Made by a program: the position numbers and the translations under genes
NCBI RefSeq assembly: GCF_018446385.1
Contig: NC_055987.1
Span: 29,580,202-29,644,201, forward strand
Length of the DNA: 64,000 bases
From: Zingiber officinale
Taxonomy: Eukaryota > Streptophyta > Magnoliopsida > Zingiberales > Zingiberaceae
Reading direction: 5' to 3'
In this document: positions 1 to 11,483 of the stretch, piece after piece
Numbering within the stretch: the first letter of the stretch is position 1
How the letters are laid out: every line of letters begins with the position of its first letter
The notes under the pieces: model-generated
Database searches by the model: none
The model's input: the letters and a program-made list of their open reading frames with translations, nothing else
What the model was told of the DNA's origin: nothing

Positions 1-1923
1 ATATATTTGATATTTATTTCTTTAATTTATCAATGGGTGAGATTTAGTTCGATGAATCAATAAGCCCGATAAGTTGGGAAATGATATCACTTATAGTGTG
101 TGTTGTTGATTATAGAAGGAAACTGTGTCCTAGTGATCTAGGTTGAGAATGTCCTCAAGAGGAGCTCATAAGGATTGTCATGTTAAACCCTGCAGGTGGA
201 CTTAGTCCGACATGACGATAAGGTTGAGTGGTACTACTCTTGGACAGATATTAATTAAAATTAGTAACTCACTTAATTATTGGACATTCGATATCTTAAA
301 CACAGGAGACTAACACACTCATAATAAGAAGGAGCCCAAAATGTAATTTGGGATTGATGTGTAGTTCAATAATAGTTCTCTAGTGGAATGATTATTATTG
401 ATAAAATTAAGTTCGGGGCGAACACGGATGCTTAATTTTATCGGAGACCAAAACCAATTCCTCCTCTCGGTCCCTATCATAGCCTCTTATTTATAGAGTT
501 CTATACCCACCTATACCCACCTTATATACCCACCCAATAGGGGGCCGGCCTAGGTATAAGCTTGGGTATAATATTGGGTGGCCGGCCTAGCTTGAACCCA
601 AGCTAGTAGGGCAGGCCAAATTAAATTAAAAAAGAAATTTAATTTTAATTTTTATTATGTGGAAGATATAATTTATTAAAGAGAATTAAAATTAAAATAT
701 CTCTCTTGTAAAAGATCTACAAAAGATTAAAGAAAGAGATTAGATCTCTTTCCTTATTTGTAGATTGGTGAGATATTTTATTTTCTCTTTAAAAATTATT
801 CACATGTTGTAAAATTAAAATTATAGAAATTTCCTTTTTATCAACCATGAAGAGATTTGAAGAGAAATTTTATTTTTTAAAATTTTCGAAAACAAATTAG
901 GAAGTTTTAATTGTTGATTGAAACTTGTCCAATTTTGTTTTCATTGATGTGGCCGGCCACTTGATTTTAATTGGGGAAATTTTATTTTATTTTTCTCAAT
1001 TAAATCATGTCAAGGAAATTAAGGAAATTTTATTGTAATTAAATTTCCTAATTTGCCTAGGCCAAGGAATATAAAAGAAGGGGTGAGGGTGCCTTCAAGA
1101 GACACAACATCTATTATTTCTCTCCCTCTTTTCTCTTCCTCTTGTGGTGGCCGAACCTCTCTCTCCCTTGGAGCTCTTGTGGTGGCCGGATACTACTTGG
1201 AGAAGAAGAAGAAGAAGGAGAGAAAGCTAGCATCTCTTGGAGCTTGGTTAGTATTTTGTTTTTTTCCTTTGTGGCCGAACCTTGCTTGGAGGAGAAGAAG
1301 GTGGTTGGTGGTTTCTCATCTCGGTAGATCGTTGCCCACACAACGTCCGAGGTTAGAAGAGGAATACGGTAGAAGATCAAGAGGTTTTTCTACAAGGTAT
1401 AACTAGTAATTTTTATTTCCGCATCATGCTAGTTATTTATGGAAATAATACCAAATACAAGAGGCTTACGTTCTAGAATTTCAAATATGTTTTTTCGATG
1501 TTGTGTTCTTTTATTTTTTCTTTTCCTTGTGATTTGATTGTTCTCTTTGGTTAACCTAAAGTTATTTTAGGAAATTAAATATTAGCTTTCTATAAAAGGT
1601 TTTGTCTAGTCGGTGGTGGTTGCTCCCATATACAAGAAGGTCATGTGCCTCGCCACGTCAGTACTGGGAACCAATTATGGAAATTAATATTTAATGGAAT
1701 TAATAACTTAAGGAGACTTGGGTCGAACGTGTAAAGTTCCGCAGGAGATCCAAGTCAAAACCTAAAAGAACAAATAGATTAAGTTTTGGATCAAACGTGT
1801 TTAGTTCCGCAGGCGATCTAAAATTTAATTTAAAAGAACACATGGTAGCTAGGAAAAGGTTCAGACCTTTGTACAAAATTTTTGTACAGTGGAACCTATA
1901 GGTTTTCCGAGTAGCAACCAACA
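1..1923 (+). repeat. Copia-type LTR, family L1, 5'-truncated by window edge
   Basis: This is a long terminal repeat in plus orientation that ends ...CAACCAACA at 1923. It matches, in reverse complement and over most of its length, the segments 56859-59420 and 17156-19468. Shared landmarks are the CCGGCCACC-type segments, the GAA-rich tract near 1200-1226, and the GTACAAAATTTTTGTAC palindrome near 1870. A TATA-like TATAAAAG lies at 1070-1077. The start is outside the window; the minus-strand relative at 19468 shows that full copies begin TGTTAGGATG. No reading frame inside it has protein-family support. The next base (1924) enters an unrelated Gypsy LTR in mid-sequence, so this LTR (solo or the end of a full element) inserted there. 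Confidence 0.75.
1070..1077 (+). promoter_or_regulatory. TATA-like box of the L1-family LTR
   Basis: TATAAAAG sits about 850 bases before the LTR end and is followed by a CT/GA-rich leader. The minus-strand copy keeps an equivalent motif near 57780. This is a prediction from position and sequence only. Confidence 0.4.
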
Positions 1924-2978
1924 GATTAGGTCAGGATATTTTGTGGTTAGTGCCATGCACCATTTGCATGATTGCATGCTGTGCGATCATTGCCAGTTAC
2001 ATGGATCCGCACACACCACCACTCATGGGTTAGTGGTCGATTCAGCAGAGTGTCTTGTCGGTGCTCCGTTGGTCCTTTCATGGGTAGTGTGACACAACGT
2101 GTTATCTGGCAGGGATTCCTCCCCGTCAGATGAGAGCATTAAGCTCCCCATTTATGATTTGGGGTAGGAGGATAGGTGTACTCCGACAGCATTCCATCCA
2201 CTCGGTCACTCAGAAGCAGTTGTCACACACTCGGCCTCACTATTGTGTGTGAGATGATCGACCGGCGTCAAGACGCATCATTGCATCATATGCATGATGC
2301 ATTTATTGCTGTGTTTGTGTTTGCTGCATTATGCTGCATATTGTTTGGATACCTATGTTTGACATGCACACATGTCCTATACCACCCTGTTGACCTTATA
2401 CTTAGGTCCTGGTTAGTACAGTTTCTGTTTACTTCAGATGCATATTTTTATCTTTCTTATATCAGAGGACGCATGATTAGTGCTAGGTGTTATTTCCTAC
2501 TTTGTATATCAATTGTACCGGCTGAGTGTTCTCCCCGCCTCCATTGTTGATATTTTCGAGTTGATGTTGTCGGAGAGAGTTCCCCTGCAGACCTCGAGGA
2601 TATGATTGGTTTTCTTTCGGTTTCTTTTCTGTTCTAAACTGTTGTGAACTTGTTATGTTTTGGATTATTTTACTTATGGACATTGTATGAATTTTATTAT
2701 ATCGATGGATTTGGATTTGGATTTATTCTACTACATGACTGCCTGAATGGCAAAAGAGGTGAGTTAATCGGATTTGAGCTTTACGAGTGTAGTGGAGTAG
2801 GGTTGATTTCGAGTCAGAGTATTATTCTTCTGTTACTTGTTATATAAACTGCGTGGAATGTCTGTGGTTGTAGTTTATTGTTTTTATTATTCCAGCCGCA
2901 TGAGGTATGTGGAGATGTAGAAAGTTTCAGATGTGCTGCAGAAATTTTCTCGGACAGGGACTCCTCTGGGGCGTGACA
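1924..2978 (+). repeat. Gypsy-1 5' LTR, 5' part lost
   Basis: From GATTAGGTCAGG onward it parallels 16060-17155, with many small indels. The beginning of the LTR is replaced by the L1 LTR at 1-1923. The end GCGTGACA is followed after six bases by the primer-binding site. Confidence 0.75.
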
Positions 2979-2984
2979 ATTTAG

Positions 2985-2996
2985 TGGTATCAGAGC
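2985..2996 (+). other. Primer-binding site (initiator Met-tRNA type)
   Basis: TGGTATCAGAGC is complementary to the 3' end of plant initiator methionine tRNA and lies six bases after the LTR end, the standard spacing for plant Gypsy elements. Confidence 0.75.
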
Positions 2997-4299
2997 ATAG
3001 GTATACGATCTTTTGTTTTCGTATGTTGGATGTTTGGGATAACCTGATACCAATTTATTTGGTATCAGAGCGCCAAAGTTTGGCGATACTAGTTTGGTTT
3101 CCGTGTGTTGGATTTCTGAGATTTATCTTATACCAATTTTTGGTATTAGAGCAGGATGTGATACCTGTTTTTAGTGTTCTGGATATTTGGGTTAGCCCAA
3201 GTTTGCGAGTCAAACTGGGTAGTTATTTCGGATTGCACGGATTTTCATTAGGTATATGTTATGGATTTCCATTTCGGATTTATATGGATTTCTAGTGATT
3301 TTCATGTTCGGAAATTTTGAGGTCAGAAGTTGGGGACTGGACAGCGATGGAACATCTCCAGACGGCAAATAGGTATGATGTTTATTTTATGATAGTTAGG
3401 ACATCTATTAGCACCTTATCTTTATTACCTGTCTGGTTGTTGTAGCCATATTACATGTGATGGGTTAGCCACTGATTTTGGTCGACCCTAATAGAGATCA
3501 AGGATTATAGTCTCTGGTGATTTTTCATATCATACCATCAGTAGTTTTAGCTTCTGTTACTACTATTAGGAGATGGAGGCACATATCAGCCTCTGCTATT
3601 GTTAGCTGGGTAATGGATGATACCTATATATTCCTGTGGACTTAGCCAGTAGAGTTTTTTTTTTATACTCGTATCTTTTGGATATTAGGGTATCTGATAT
3701 GATGAAAATTGGTCATTGGAGAGTTATCATGTTTGATCATTGTTGAGAATGATTTGAGGTTGAGGGATATTGGGAGATCAGATATTGTGATGTGTTGATT
3801 TCTAATGATTTATGAGAGTAAATGTTATGTGGTTGTTTGATGATCTATTAGTGGATAACTATTTTGATGATCTATTATTTGGGTTGTTATTGATGGTGAC
3901 ATAGTGAGTGTCATGTATGATATTCACAGGTTTGATGTTTATAGTTGGTGATCAGATTATAAATCGGGTGCTAGAGAGTTTATGGTATAGAGTGCCTATG
4001 AGATTTTAAATAAATCTGGTTAGTTGTGGTTAGTTAACAAGATGATAAAATTGATATTTGCTTCCTCTGATATTGGACTATGTTGATAAATAATGATTTG
4101 ATGTTTTGAATGTTAACTTGCTCTCATGGGGAGTAGAGACTTATTCATTTGATATTATGTAGACTGATATTTTTTAGGATAAAAATAAGAGTGTCTTGAT
4201 GTTCTTGAATTCTGACTTTATCTTTTGTGTCGTATACATTTATACATATGATTATTATGGGTTTCTAGTAGATTATACCCGAGTGGTTAGACATACATG

Positions 4300-4780
4300 T
4301 CTGATTGTTTATTGGAGGTATTTGTCAATTAAAAACTATGTTGTGGAATGTGCACATATGTTTGAGTGTTTTATTGGATGTATCTTATCGATCTAATCTC
4401 AGTTGTGATATGTGCAAATGTGTTGGGTGTAATATTTGAGGTATCTTGTTTATTATATGATTGTTTTGAGAGTATACTCGTGTCGATTATGGTTTGTTGG
4501 AAGTATTACGTTGATTATACTCTTGGCATAGGTGTACATATGTCATGTGAGTGTTGTTGAGGTGTATTGTTGATTATACCTATGTTGATATATGCACACG
4601 GGTTTGATAGGTATTGTTGGAGGTATCACACTGATTTATACCTATGCTATGAGTGTGTTTGGTGTGTACAAATTGGAGGATTATGTCGATCATATATATG
4701 TTGTGTGAACAAGTGTGCCAGGTGTATTGTTGGTAGTATCATGATGATTCTACCTATGTTGAATGTAGAATTATGAGTGT
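4300..4780. repeat. Degenerate tandem repeats of roughly 85-110 bp
   Basis: The phrases GGAGGTAT or GAGGTATC, then GATTATACC, then TGTGCACATATG or variants recur about five times in the same order. Copies are strongly diverged. The period is an estimate by eye. Confidence 0.45.
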
Positions 4781-4986
4781 CTATATTTTGTTATTGGTTG
4801 TATAACCCTGTCAACTAATTCTCCTATTAGTAGGTGACCAACCCACTAGGATGATGATAGAGTTGACTATGGATTTGATTTGTTTACTAGGTTGTTTATA
4901 CCTTTGGCTGTCCACAGTGAGATGTGGTTGAGTGATCTCGTGCAGCCTCTAGTTGGATATTTAGGTGCCTTGGACACTTATGGATC

Positions 4987-5170
4987 GTTTGTGGTGGAGC
5001 GGAGCTCCCACATATTACTGTTGGTTTGTGATAGAGCGTTGCTCTTACATATTTTGGATTGTTGTGGTGGAGCGTTGCTCCCACATATTACGGATTGTTC
5101 GTGGTAGAGCGTTGCTCCCACATATGTGGTATTTCTTGTGATGGAGCGTTGCTCTCACACTGGTGGATCT
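4987..5170. repeat. Tandem repeat of 36-37 bp, about five copies
   Basis: Each unit carries a TGGAGCGTTGCTCCCACAT-like core followed by ATTxxGGATTGTT. Units start near 4987, 5024, 5061, 5097 and 5134 and differ by a few substitutions each. It sits in the gag-equivalent part of Gypsy-1. Confidence 0.7.
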
Positions 5171-5284
5171 ATTCTTTGGTGATTTGTATTGATGGTGATT
5201 ATATTTTAGACTTATTGTCAGGGATCTTATGGTTAGAAATGTCTGTGATACGGACATTATGTGTCATGATATTACCATTAGGGT

Positions 5285-6138
5285 TTGGGAAACCTTAGAG
5301 GTTTTCAGAGACTTGATGATTTTGGTATTCCCAGGATGTTTGGTTCGGTTTCCATTGTCTTTGTTGATGGTGTTGTGATCTATTTCGGATCCACGGTGAG
5401 TTACGCACTTCATCTTTGCATAGTTCTAGAGATGCTTCGACGGAAACATCTATATGTGAAGATCAGTAGTGCGTATTTTGGTTGTCTTCTGTGAGATGTT
5501 TGAGACACACGGGCACCAGTAGGAGTATACCGTGGTTCCACAGGAGATAGAGTTTGTTGTCATTGGGAGTAGACGTAGTCTATAGAAAAGGCTCGCAACT
5601 TCCTTTGTTTGACTTGATATTTCCGGAGATACGTTGAGGGTTTCTCTCGGATAGCTATATCATTGACACGCCTGATCTGGAAAGGCGTGAAGTTCACTTG
5701 GACTGAGGATGACAAGACCAGCTTCTAGGAGCTGAAGCGGAGACTAGTGTCGGCTCCGATTTTTAAATTTTTACCTTCTGGAGAGGACGGATATGTCCTC
5801 TGCACCGACGCATCTATTCAGGGTTTGAGCGTTGTTCTGATGCAGCACGATATGGTAGTCTCCTATGCTTTTCGACAGTTGAAGGAGCATGAGAAGATCT
5901 ACCCTGTACATGATCTGGGCAAGTCGCCATTATTTTTGCCATGAAGATTTGGCGACATTATTTATATGACGTTATATTTGAGATTCTTACTAACCATAAG
6001 AGTCTCAAATATCTGTTTACTTAGAAGGAACTTAATCTCCGACAGAGGAGATGGATGAAGTTCCTGAAGGATTATGATTGTACCATTAGCTATCACCCAG
6101 GGAGAGCTAGTGTGGTTGCCGAAGCACTTAGCAAGAAG
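5285..6138 (+). pseudogene. Gypsy reverse transcriptase C-terminus and RNase H remnant
   Basis: The frame at 5285-5494 reads like the RT segment around the catalytic YxDD box and the following helix (FVDGV, then HLCIVLEMLRR, then YVKIS). The normal second Asp of the box is Gly here, so catalysis is lost. At 5650-5940 comes the connection and RNase H start (KFTWTEDD, then CTDASIQG, then SYAFRQLKEHE). It continues in another frame at 5941-6138 ([11 protein letters not shown], then RRWMKFLKDYDCTISYHPG, then ALSKK). The N-terminal fingers and palm of RT are missing. At 6138 the frame is cut by a Copia insertion and resumes at 14083. Confidence 0.75.
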
Positions 6139-6455
6139 TGTAGTAAATATGTTTTCTAAATGCATGATAGACGAATTAATTAAATGCGGTAAATACTTAC
6201 AGCGATCTCCCGCAGATCCGCAATCGGCAATGGCGAAGACTCGCTGTCGGAAGAGCGATCACAATATCGGAAAGCCCTCCGCAATTCCACAAACCAAACT
6301 CCTCTTACTCTCGTCGCACGCTCGCGATTTCACGCACCCGAGAGCCTTGGACGTACCCCCTTTATATGGGGAAATCCACTAGGGGTATAATGGACCTTTC
6401 CATTATGTGTAGTGGGGAATATGGGCCACGTTCCCCACTATCCCCATTTCCAACA
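6139..6455 (-). repeat. Copia-C 3' LTR (317 bp)
   Basis: It starts TGTAGTAAATATG and ends TTTCCAACA on the plus strand, so on the element strand it runs TGTTGG...CTACA. It is nearly identical to 13742-14077 but about 19 bp shorter near 6297. The adjacent purine-rich tract (GAGTGGGAGA on the minus strand, 6456-6465) is the likely polypurine tract. Confidence 0.92.
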
Positions 6456-7713
6456 TCTCCCACTCGTCCAAGGTAAGTCACTAAGACTAGTTCATTCAGG
6501 TAAGTCACAAAGACTTAATAAGTCACATAGACTATTAGAGAGTTTGGTCACATAGACCATATGAGAACATCCAATCCATACTTAGAGAAAATGGTTCGTG
6601 CGACAGCAAGCACACTGAGCGATAGTTGCTAAGAAGATTGTTACACCTTGACTTAGCCGCTCTTTGAGTAATCAATGCTAATAAAGTTGTTGCACTTTAC
6701 TTAGCTACTCAAATAAATTAGAGACACACTCTTTATGACACTTAGCCACTTTCCTGGTGGCACATAGCCTTTATCCAGGATCCATCCAATCTTCAAGTGA
6801 CACATAGCCATTATCTTGAAGATATCCATGTCTTGCTATTTACCCAGATTAAATAATTTTCATTTACATCGATATGAACATCTCTAATCCCTTATAATGA
6901 CCATTATGTCGCATGAGCATGTTCCATATCCAATATTCACATTCATTTTTATACATAATGGTTAGATTAATCAAATAAAAAGATGTAAATATATTTAATC
7001 TTCCTTTTAGCTAGAATCAATTCATTTTAACCAGTCCTAGTTATGCTCCATAGACCGAATCATCCATAGTCATAGGATACACGCTAAAGTAGCAACCCGA
7101 TTAAAACTTCAAGTAAATGACTAAATAGTCACTAAGGCAAAATTGAGATTAACATATAATCTCAAAGGTCTCACATAGTAGAGAAACAGGATTCATTCTC
7201 CTACTACCTTTAATGTTTAATATAGATACGTGGTATGAATCACATGCTACGATGTTATTCTCTTTACTAAAAAGTGCATGTTGTCTTCAAATTTAACATC
7301 GCATGTGATTTCGATCTAGATACCTAACGTCTAACGCCTAATCCGAATTCAACATATGAATTTAATGCTTTCAATGTTCAAGAAATGGTGGGTTCATTTA
7401 CTTGATCATTATTTACACATAAATGATCTCATCTTGACACAATTATCAAGGTGACCTCAACTTATGAATCTATTTAATTCGTACTTTAAGTTTCGTAAAT
7501 GTACCCCTAATTTTATATTTGTACTACAGAGATGATTGTCCATGTGAGTGGACCAATCTCCACCGCCAACATGTTCACCGAGATCTTATATGAATGTAAC
7601 AATACAACATATACCAAATTACACAATCATAACACAAAGTCTCATTGTTATTTCAATATTATACATTCTACGAAGTCCCAAAGACTTTACATGTTCTTTA
7701 AATGACTCTTTAG

Positions 7714-9534
7714 TCATTGGCTTAGTAAAAGGATCCTAAGCATAACACGTGTAGGGACATACTCAGAATGATTTCTTTTAGCCACAATATCCCTTACAAA
7801 ATTATATTTAATTTCTATATGCTTGCCTGCTATGATATTTGGGATCCTTGGAAAAAGCATTGCTATTGACTTCACCACAATGAGCGATTCTTCGCCACTA
7901 TCCTCAGTGATTTTCAGGATGCTTGAAAACCTCCTCCACAACCATCTTCTTACCAGTTCTTCATGATATATTCTAAAGCTACACAAGCTTGTTTTGTCTC
8001 AGAGATGGCGCCACCATTCAGCAAGAATGCATAGCCGATGTGGATTTTCTATCATCCGGGTCTCCATCAATAACCTTTCGCACTCATATCTCGATCCTTG
8101 AAATCGAGACAATAATCGTCCGGATATCTCGAATATCCTTTTATCGCCTTCCAGTCTCGTCCCGGTTTGACCGAAGCGATCACCAAGCCCACAACATAGT
8201 TGATATCGGACGTGTACACCATAGTACATCAAACTACCAATAGCACCGGCATATGGTTTTTATTCATCTCATTTCCTCTGGAGTTTTAGGCCACATACTC
8301 TTGCTCAACATAGTACCTTTCACAATAGGTGTATGTTCTATGTTGCAATTAGACATGCTGAAATGATGTAACATCTTATTTATATAAGACTCTTGTGACG
8401 GACCCAAAAGTCTTTTAGACGATCTCTCATAATCTTCACCCCTAAGATGTATTCACTTCTCCCATATCTGTTGTATCAAATTGTGATGCCACTTCTTGAC
8501 TTCATTCACATATCCTATGTCATTTCCACTATCAAGATATCATCAACATATAATGATAAAATGACATATTTTTTTTCCTTTTCAGAAAACACAATGATCC
8601 TCATTGATCATCTCGAAACCATAAGATAAAACGACTTCGTTAAATCTTATGTTCCATTGTCTTGACGCTTGCTTTAGCCCATATATAGACTTTCTCAGTC
8701 TACATACTTTTTGCTCTTGGCCTTCAGCAATGAAACCTTCTGGTTGAACCATATAGATTTCTTCGTCAAGATCACCATTAAGGAAAGCGGTTTTTACATC
8801 CATTTGATGTAATTCTAAGTCATAATGTGCCACAAAGGCCAAAATAACTCTTATTGATACAAATTTCACTACGGGAGAAAATGTCTCTTCAAAGTCAATA
8901 CCCTCCATTTGGGTATATCCTTTTGCAACTAAACGAGCTTTGTATCTGTTAATCGATCCATCTGCTTTCCTCTTTATTTTGAGAATCCATTTATTCCCAA
9001 TAGCCCTTCGGCCCGGAGGAAGATCGACTAAGTCCCAAACATGATTTTGAATCATGGACTCCATCTCTTCAACCATTGCAGCTTTCCATTTTTCTCTAAC
9101 TCTACATCCCAATGCTTCCTCAATGGATTGAGGCTCGTCGTCGTCAATTGGAAGTGTAACCAATGCCTCATTCTCAATATCAAACCTCTTCTTAGGTTTG
9201 ATCTTACGAACACTTCTCCGTAAGTTGGGCTGTTGAGAAGTCAACTCATGACCTGGCATATTGACACCTCTCTTGTTGATAATATCTCATCCTCCTCAAA
9301 TAGAGGAACATTTTTATCAACATCACCTCTGATTGGGAACTCTGTTTCGAGAAAAGTCGCATCTCTCGAGTCTATTTCGGAGATGGTTCCATCTAGTTGC
9401 TCACCTATGAAAACATAACCTTTGGAGGTCTCATGATATCTTATAAAGATACATTTCTTACCTCTAGGCCCTAGTTTTCCATACTTGTGAGAACTATCAT
9501 GAACATAAGCAGCTAACCCCTTGGTCTCAATTAC
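7714..9534 (-). pseudogene. Copia reverse transcriptase and RNase H, broken
   Basis: The open part 8582-9259 covers the RT N-terminus and palm. Visible motifs are [54 protein letters not shown] and [10 protein letters not shown]. The catalytic YVDDIL follows downstream near 8540 in a shifted frame. Below 8500, RNase H pieces can be followed only with frame changes and stops. Between 9260 and 9534 the integrase-RT linker is readable in pieces. Loss of continuous frame after the palm makes this a pseudogene. It belongs to Copia because integrase lies upstream of RT. Confidence 0.85.
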
Positions 9535-10311
9535 TCAAATCGGTTTTCTGCCGATCCAACGTTCATATGGGGTAGATGGAACCGACTTTGAAGGCACTTT
9601 GTTAAGTATATAGGCTGCAGTTAATAATGCATCTCCCCAATAGGAAATTGGCAAATTAGCTTGCGCCATCATAGACCTAACCATTTCAAGAAGAGTCCTA
9701 TTTCTTCTTTCCGCTATTGGAGTTCCAGGAATTGTTAACTGTCTAATAATCCCTCTATCATTACATATTGTCTTGAACATATCAGACAAATATTCCCCTC
9801 CACGGTCAGTGCGTAAAGCCTTAACTTTACGTTCTGTTTGATTCTCAACTTCGTTCATATAACGAATGAAGCAATCTAATGCTTCAGATTTGTGAGAAAT
9901 CAAATACACATGACCGAACCTAGAGAAATCATCAATAAATGTAATGAAATAGGAAGCTCCATGTCTAGCCTTCACATTCATTGGACCACAAATGTCCGAA
10001 TGAATTAACTGCAAGGTTGATTCAGATCTAATAGCCTTACCAAATGGTTTCCTAGTTGCTTTTCCAGCAAGACAATGCTCACATATAGACAATTGAATCT
10101 TAACTCGAGTGCCCAATAGACCCTCTTTAGCTAATCGATTCATATGTTCTTGTCCTATGTGTCCTAATCTAGCATGCCAAACCTCATCAGTTATATCTGC
10201 ATCACTAGTTAAAGCAATGTTTGAAAAACAACCATCAATAGCATAATTGACATCTGGTTCTACATCAAGAACCATAAAACCATTTGTTAAAAAACCATAT
10301 CCGATTGACAC
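9535..10311 (-). pseudogene. Copia GAG-pre-integrase and integrase core
   Basis: The 258-residue frame holds the integrase zinc-binding region (WHARLGHIGQEHMNRL, then CEHCLAGK) and then the core. The first Asp lies in LIHSDICGP, the second in LRTDRGGEY, and the Glu in AERRNRTLLEM. A short deletion seems to have removed the usual PQQNGV-type residues just before that Glu. The tail SVPSTPYERWIGRKPI is the usual entry into the linker. The frame is open, but upstream and downstream pol parts are shifted, so the polyprotein is broken. Confidence 0.85.
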
Positions 10312-10366
10312 TGAGTCAATCTTAAGTTCAACACATCAGCTGTGAAAATTAATACAATACCCTAAA

Positions 10367-10735
10367 TCAAGAAGACACGTAACGGAAACAAGATTCCGTC
10401 GAATTTCGGAGCATACAGGACATCATGTAGAAATAAAAATCTACCACCACGTAGGTTGAGTTTGCAAGTGCCGACTCCTTTGACTTCAACTCTTGCATTA
10501 TTTCCCACATAGATCCACTTGTTGCCACCGGTACCCGACGGTACTCAACAAATGTAACTCGTTCCCGAGCTACATGGTTGGTTGCTCCCGAATCTATAAT
10601 CCACAAAGGATAAGAATCAACTAACAACACTGAACTAGCAACAAAATGCTCTTGAAAAGAAGACACACTTGGATTTACCTTTTTCGGTTCATTGCACTCG
10701 AGCAAAATGGCCTTTTGCCACAATTAAAACAAGTC
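10367..10735 (-). pseudogene. Copia zinc knuckle end and aspartic protease
   Basis: Near 10735-10690 the minus strand reads CFNCGK, then after a shift ECNEPKK, matching a CCHC nucleocapsid knuckle split by a frameshift. The protease follows with LWIIDSGATNHVA, whose DSGA holds the catalytic Asp. The downstream part is truncated before the integrase region. It once cleaved the Copia polyprotein. Confidence 0.75.
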
Positions 10736-11483
10736 AACTTGTTTTAGGTTTCTTTCCAGTCTTCTTGACTATCTTCTTGATTGGGCCTTGTCCCACAACA
10801 AAGCAGCCTTCCTCTTCTTTCCCTTCCCTTTCAACCATTTCTTTTCTTGGATCCATATGATCCTGCAGAACCTACGACCACATAGGCTTGTCCGAAATCC
10901 TTGCGGATTCAACTCTCTCCGCCTCCAATTCTACATGGCGTGAGACGCCGGTGAAAGTCTTGATACTCTCACGTGAGTTAAGGTCTGTTCATGGTCTCCC
11001 AAGAATCTGGAAGTGAACGAATAACCGCTTGAACCTGTTGTTCATCGTCAACTCATGACCAACAGCTTTAAGCTCCCGAATCATGTTCGACATCTCACCG
11101 AGGTGTTGAACCATTGACACATTCGGACGCTTTTGTAGCTGTCAAATTTAATTGTCACCGTCGAAGCTTGCTCGGACTTACTCCACTATTTTTCTTTAAG
11201 GGCAACCTGGACTTCATGAGCCGGATATGACTCATATTCAAAAACTAGGTCGTCTACCATTGAACTAATCAATATACCCTTTGCGGTGGAGTCCTTTTTC
11301 TTCCATGCCTTATAGGCATCAAGATCTCGCCTATGTTGTGCAGTGGGACCATCTACAGTACATCCATAACCTGATTTGCAACCTCTAGAACTTCTTGTTC
11401 CTCAAGTACATATTGTATCTTGAGGTGCCGATCTAGTAGTTATCCCCATTAAGTTTTTCACCTATGATGTTTTTGGTTGCCAT
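10736..11483 (-). pseudogene. Copia gag (UBN2-type) remnant
   Basis: An ATG at 11483 opens MATKNIIGEKLNGDNY and continues, with shifts, through segments such as VLEEQEVLEVANQV, DLDAYKAWKKKDSTAKG and ISSMVDDLVFEYESYPAHEV. These are standard Copia gag core features. Stops and frameshifts prevent a continuous protein. It would have formed the virus-like particle shell of the retrotransposon. Confidence 0.7.

Larger units (their letters stand above)
2997..5284 (+). other. Decayed gag/protease region of Gypsy-1, no readable protein
   Basis: Position predicts gag and protease here, but no frame gives a recognisable domain. The stretch is rich in T and G and contains degenerate tandem repeats (4300-4780 and 4987-5170). 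Long parts show only short random open frames. Confidence 0.45.

Noticed and set aside
1053..1406. 117-residue frame in the L1 LTR
   Set aside because: It is a purine-rich transcribed part of an LTR; the inverted copy at 57381-57844 does not conserve the frame.
4987..5170. CRISPR-like array
   Set aside because: Units are contiguous 37-bp tandem repeats without unique spacers, in a plant nuclear retroelement.
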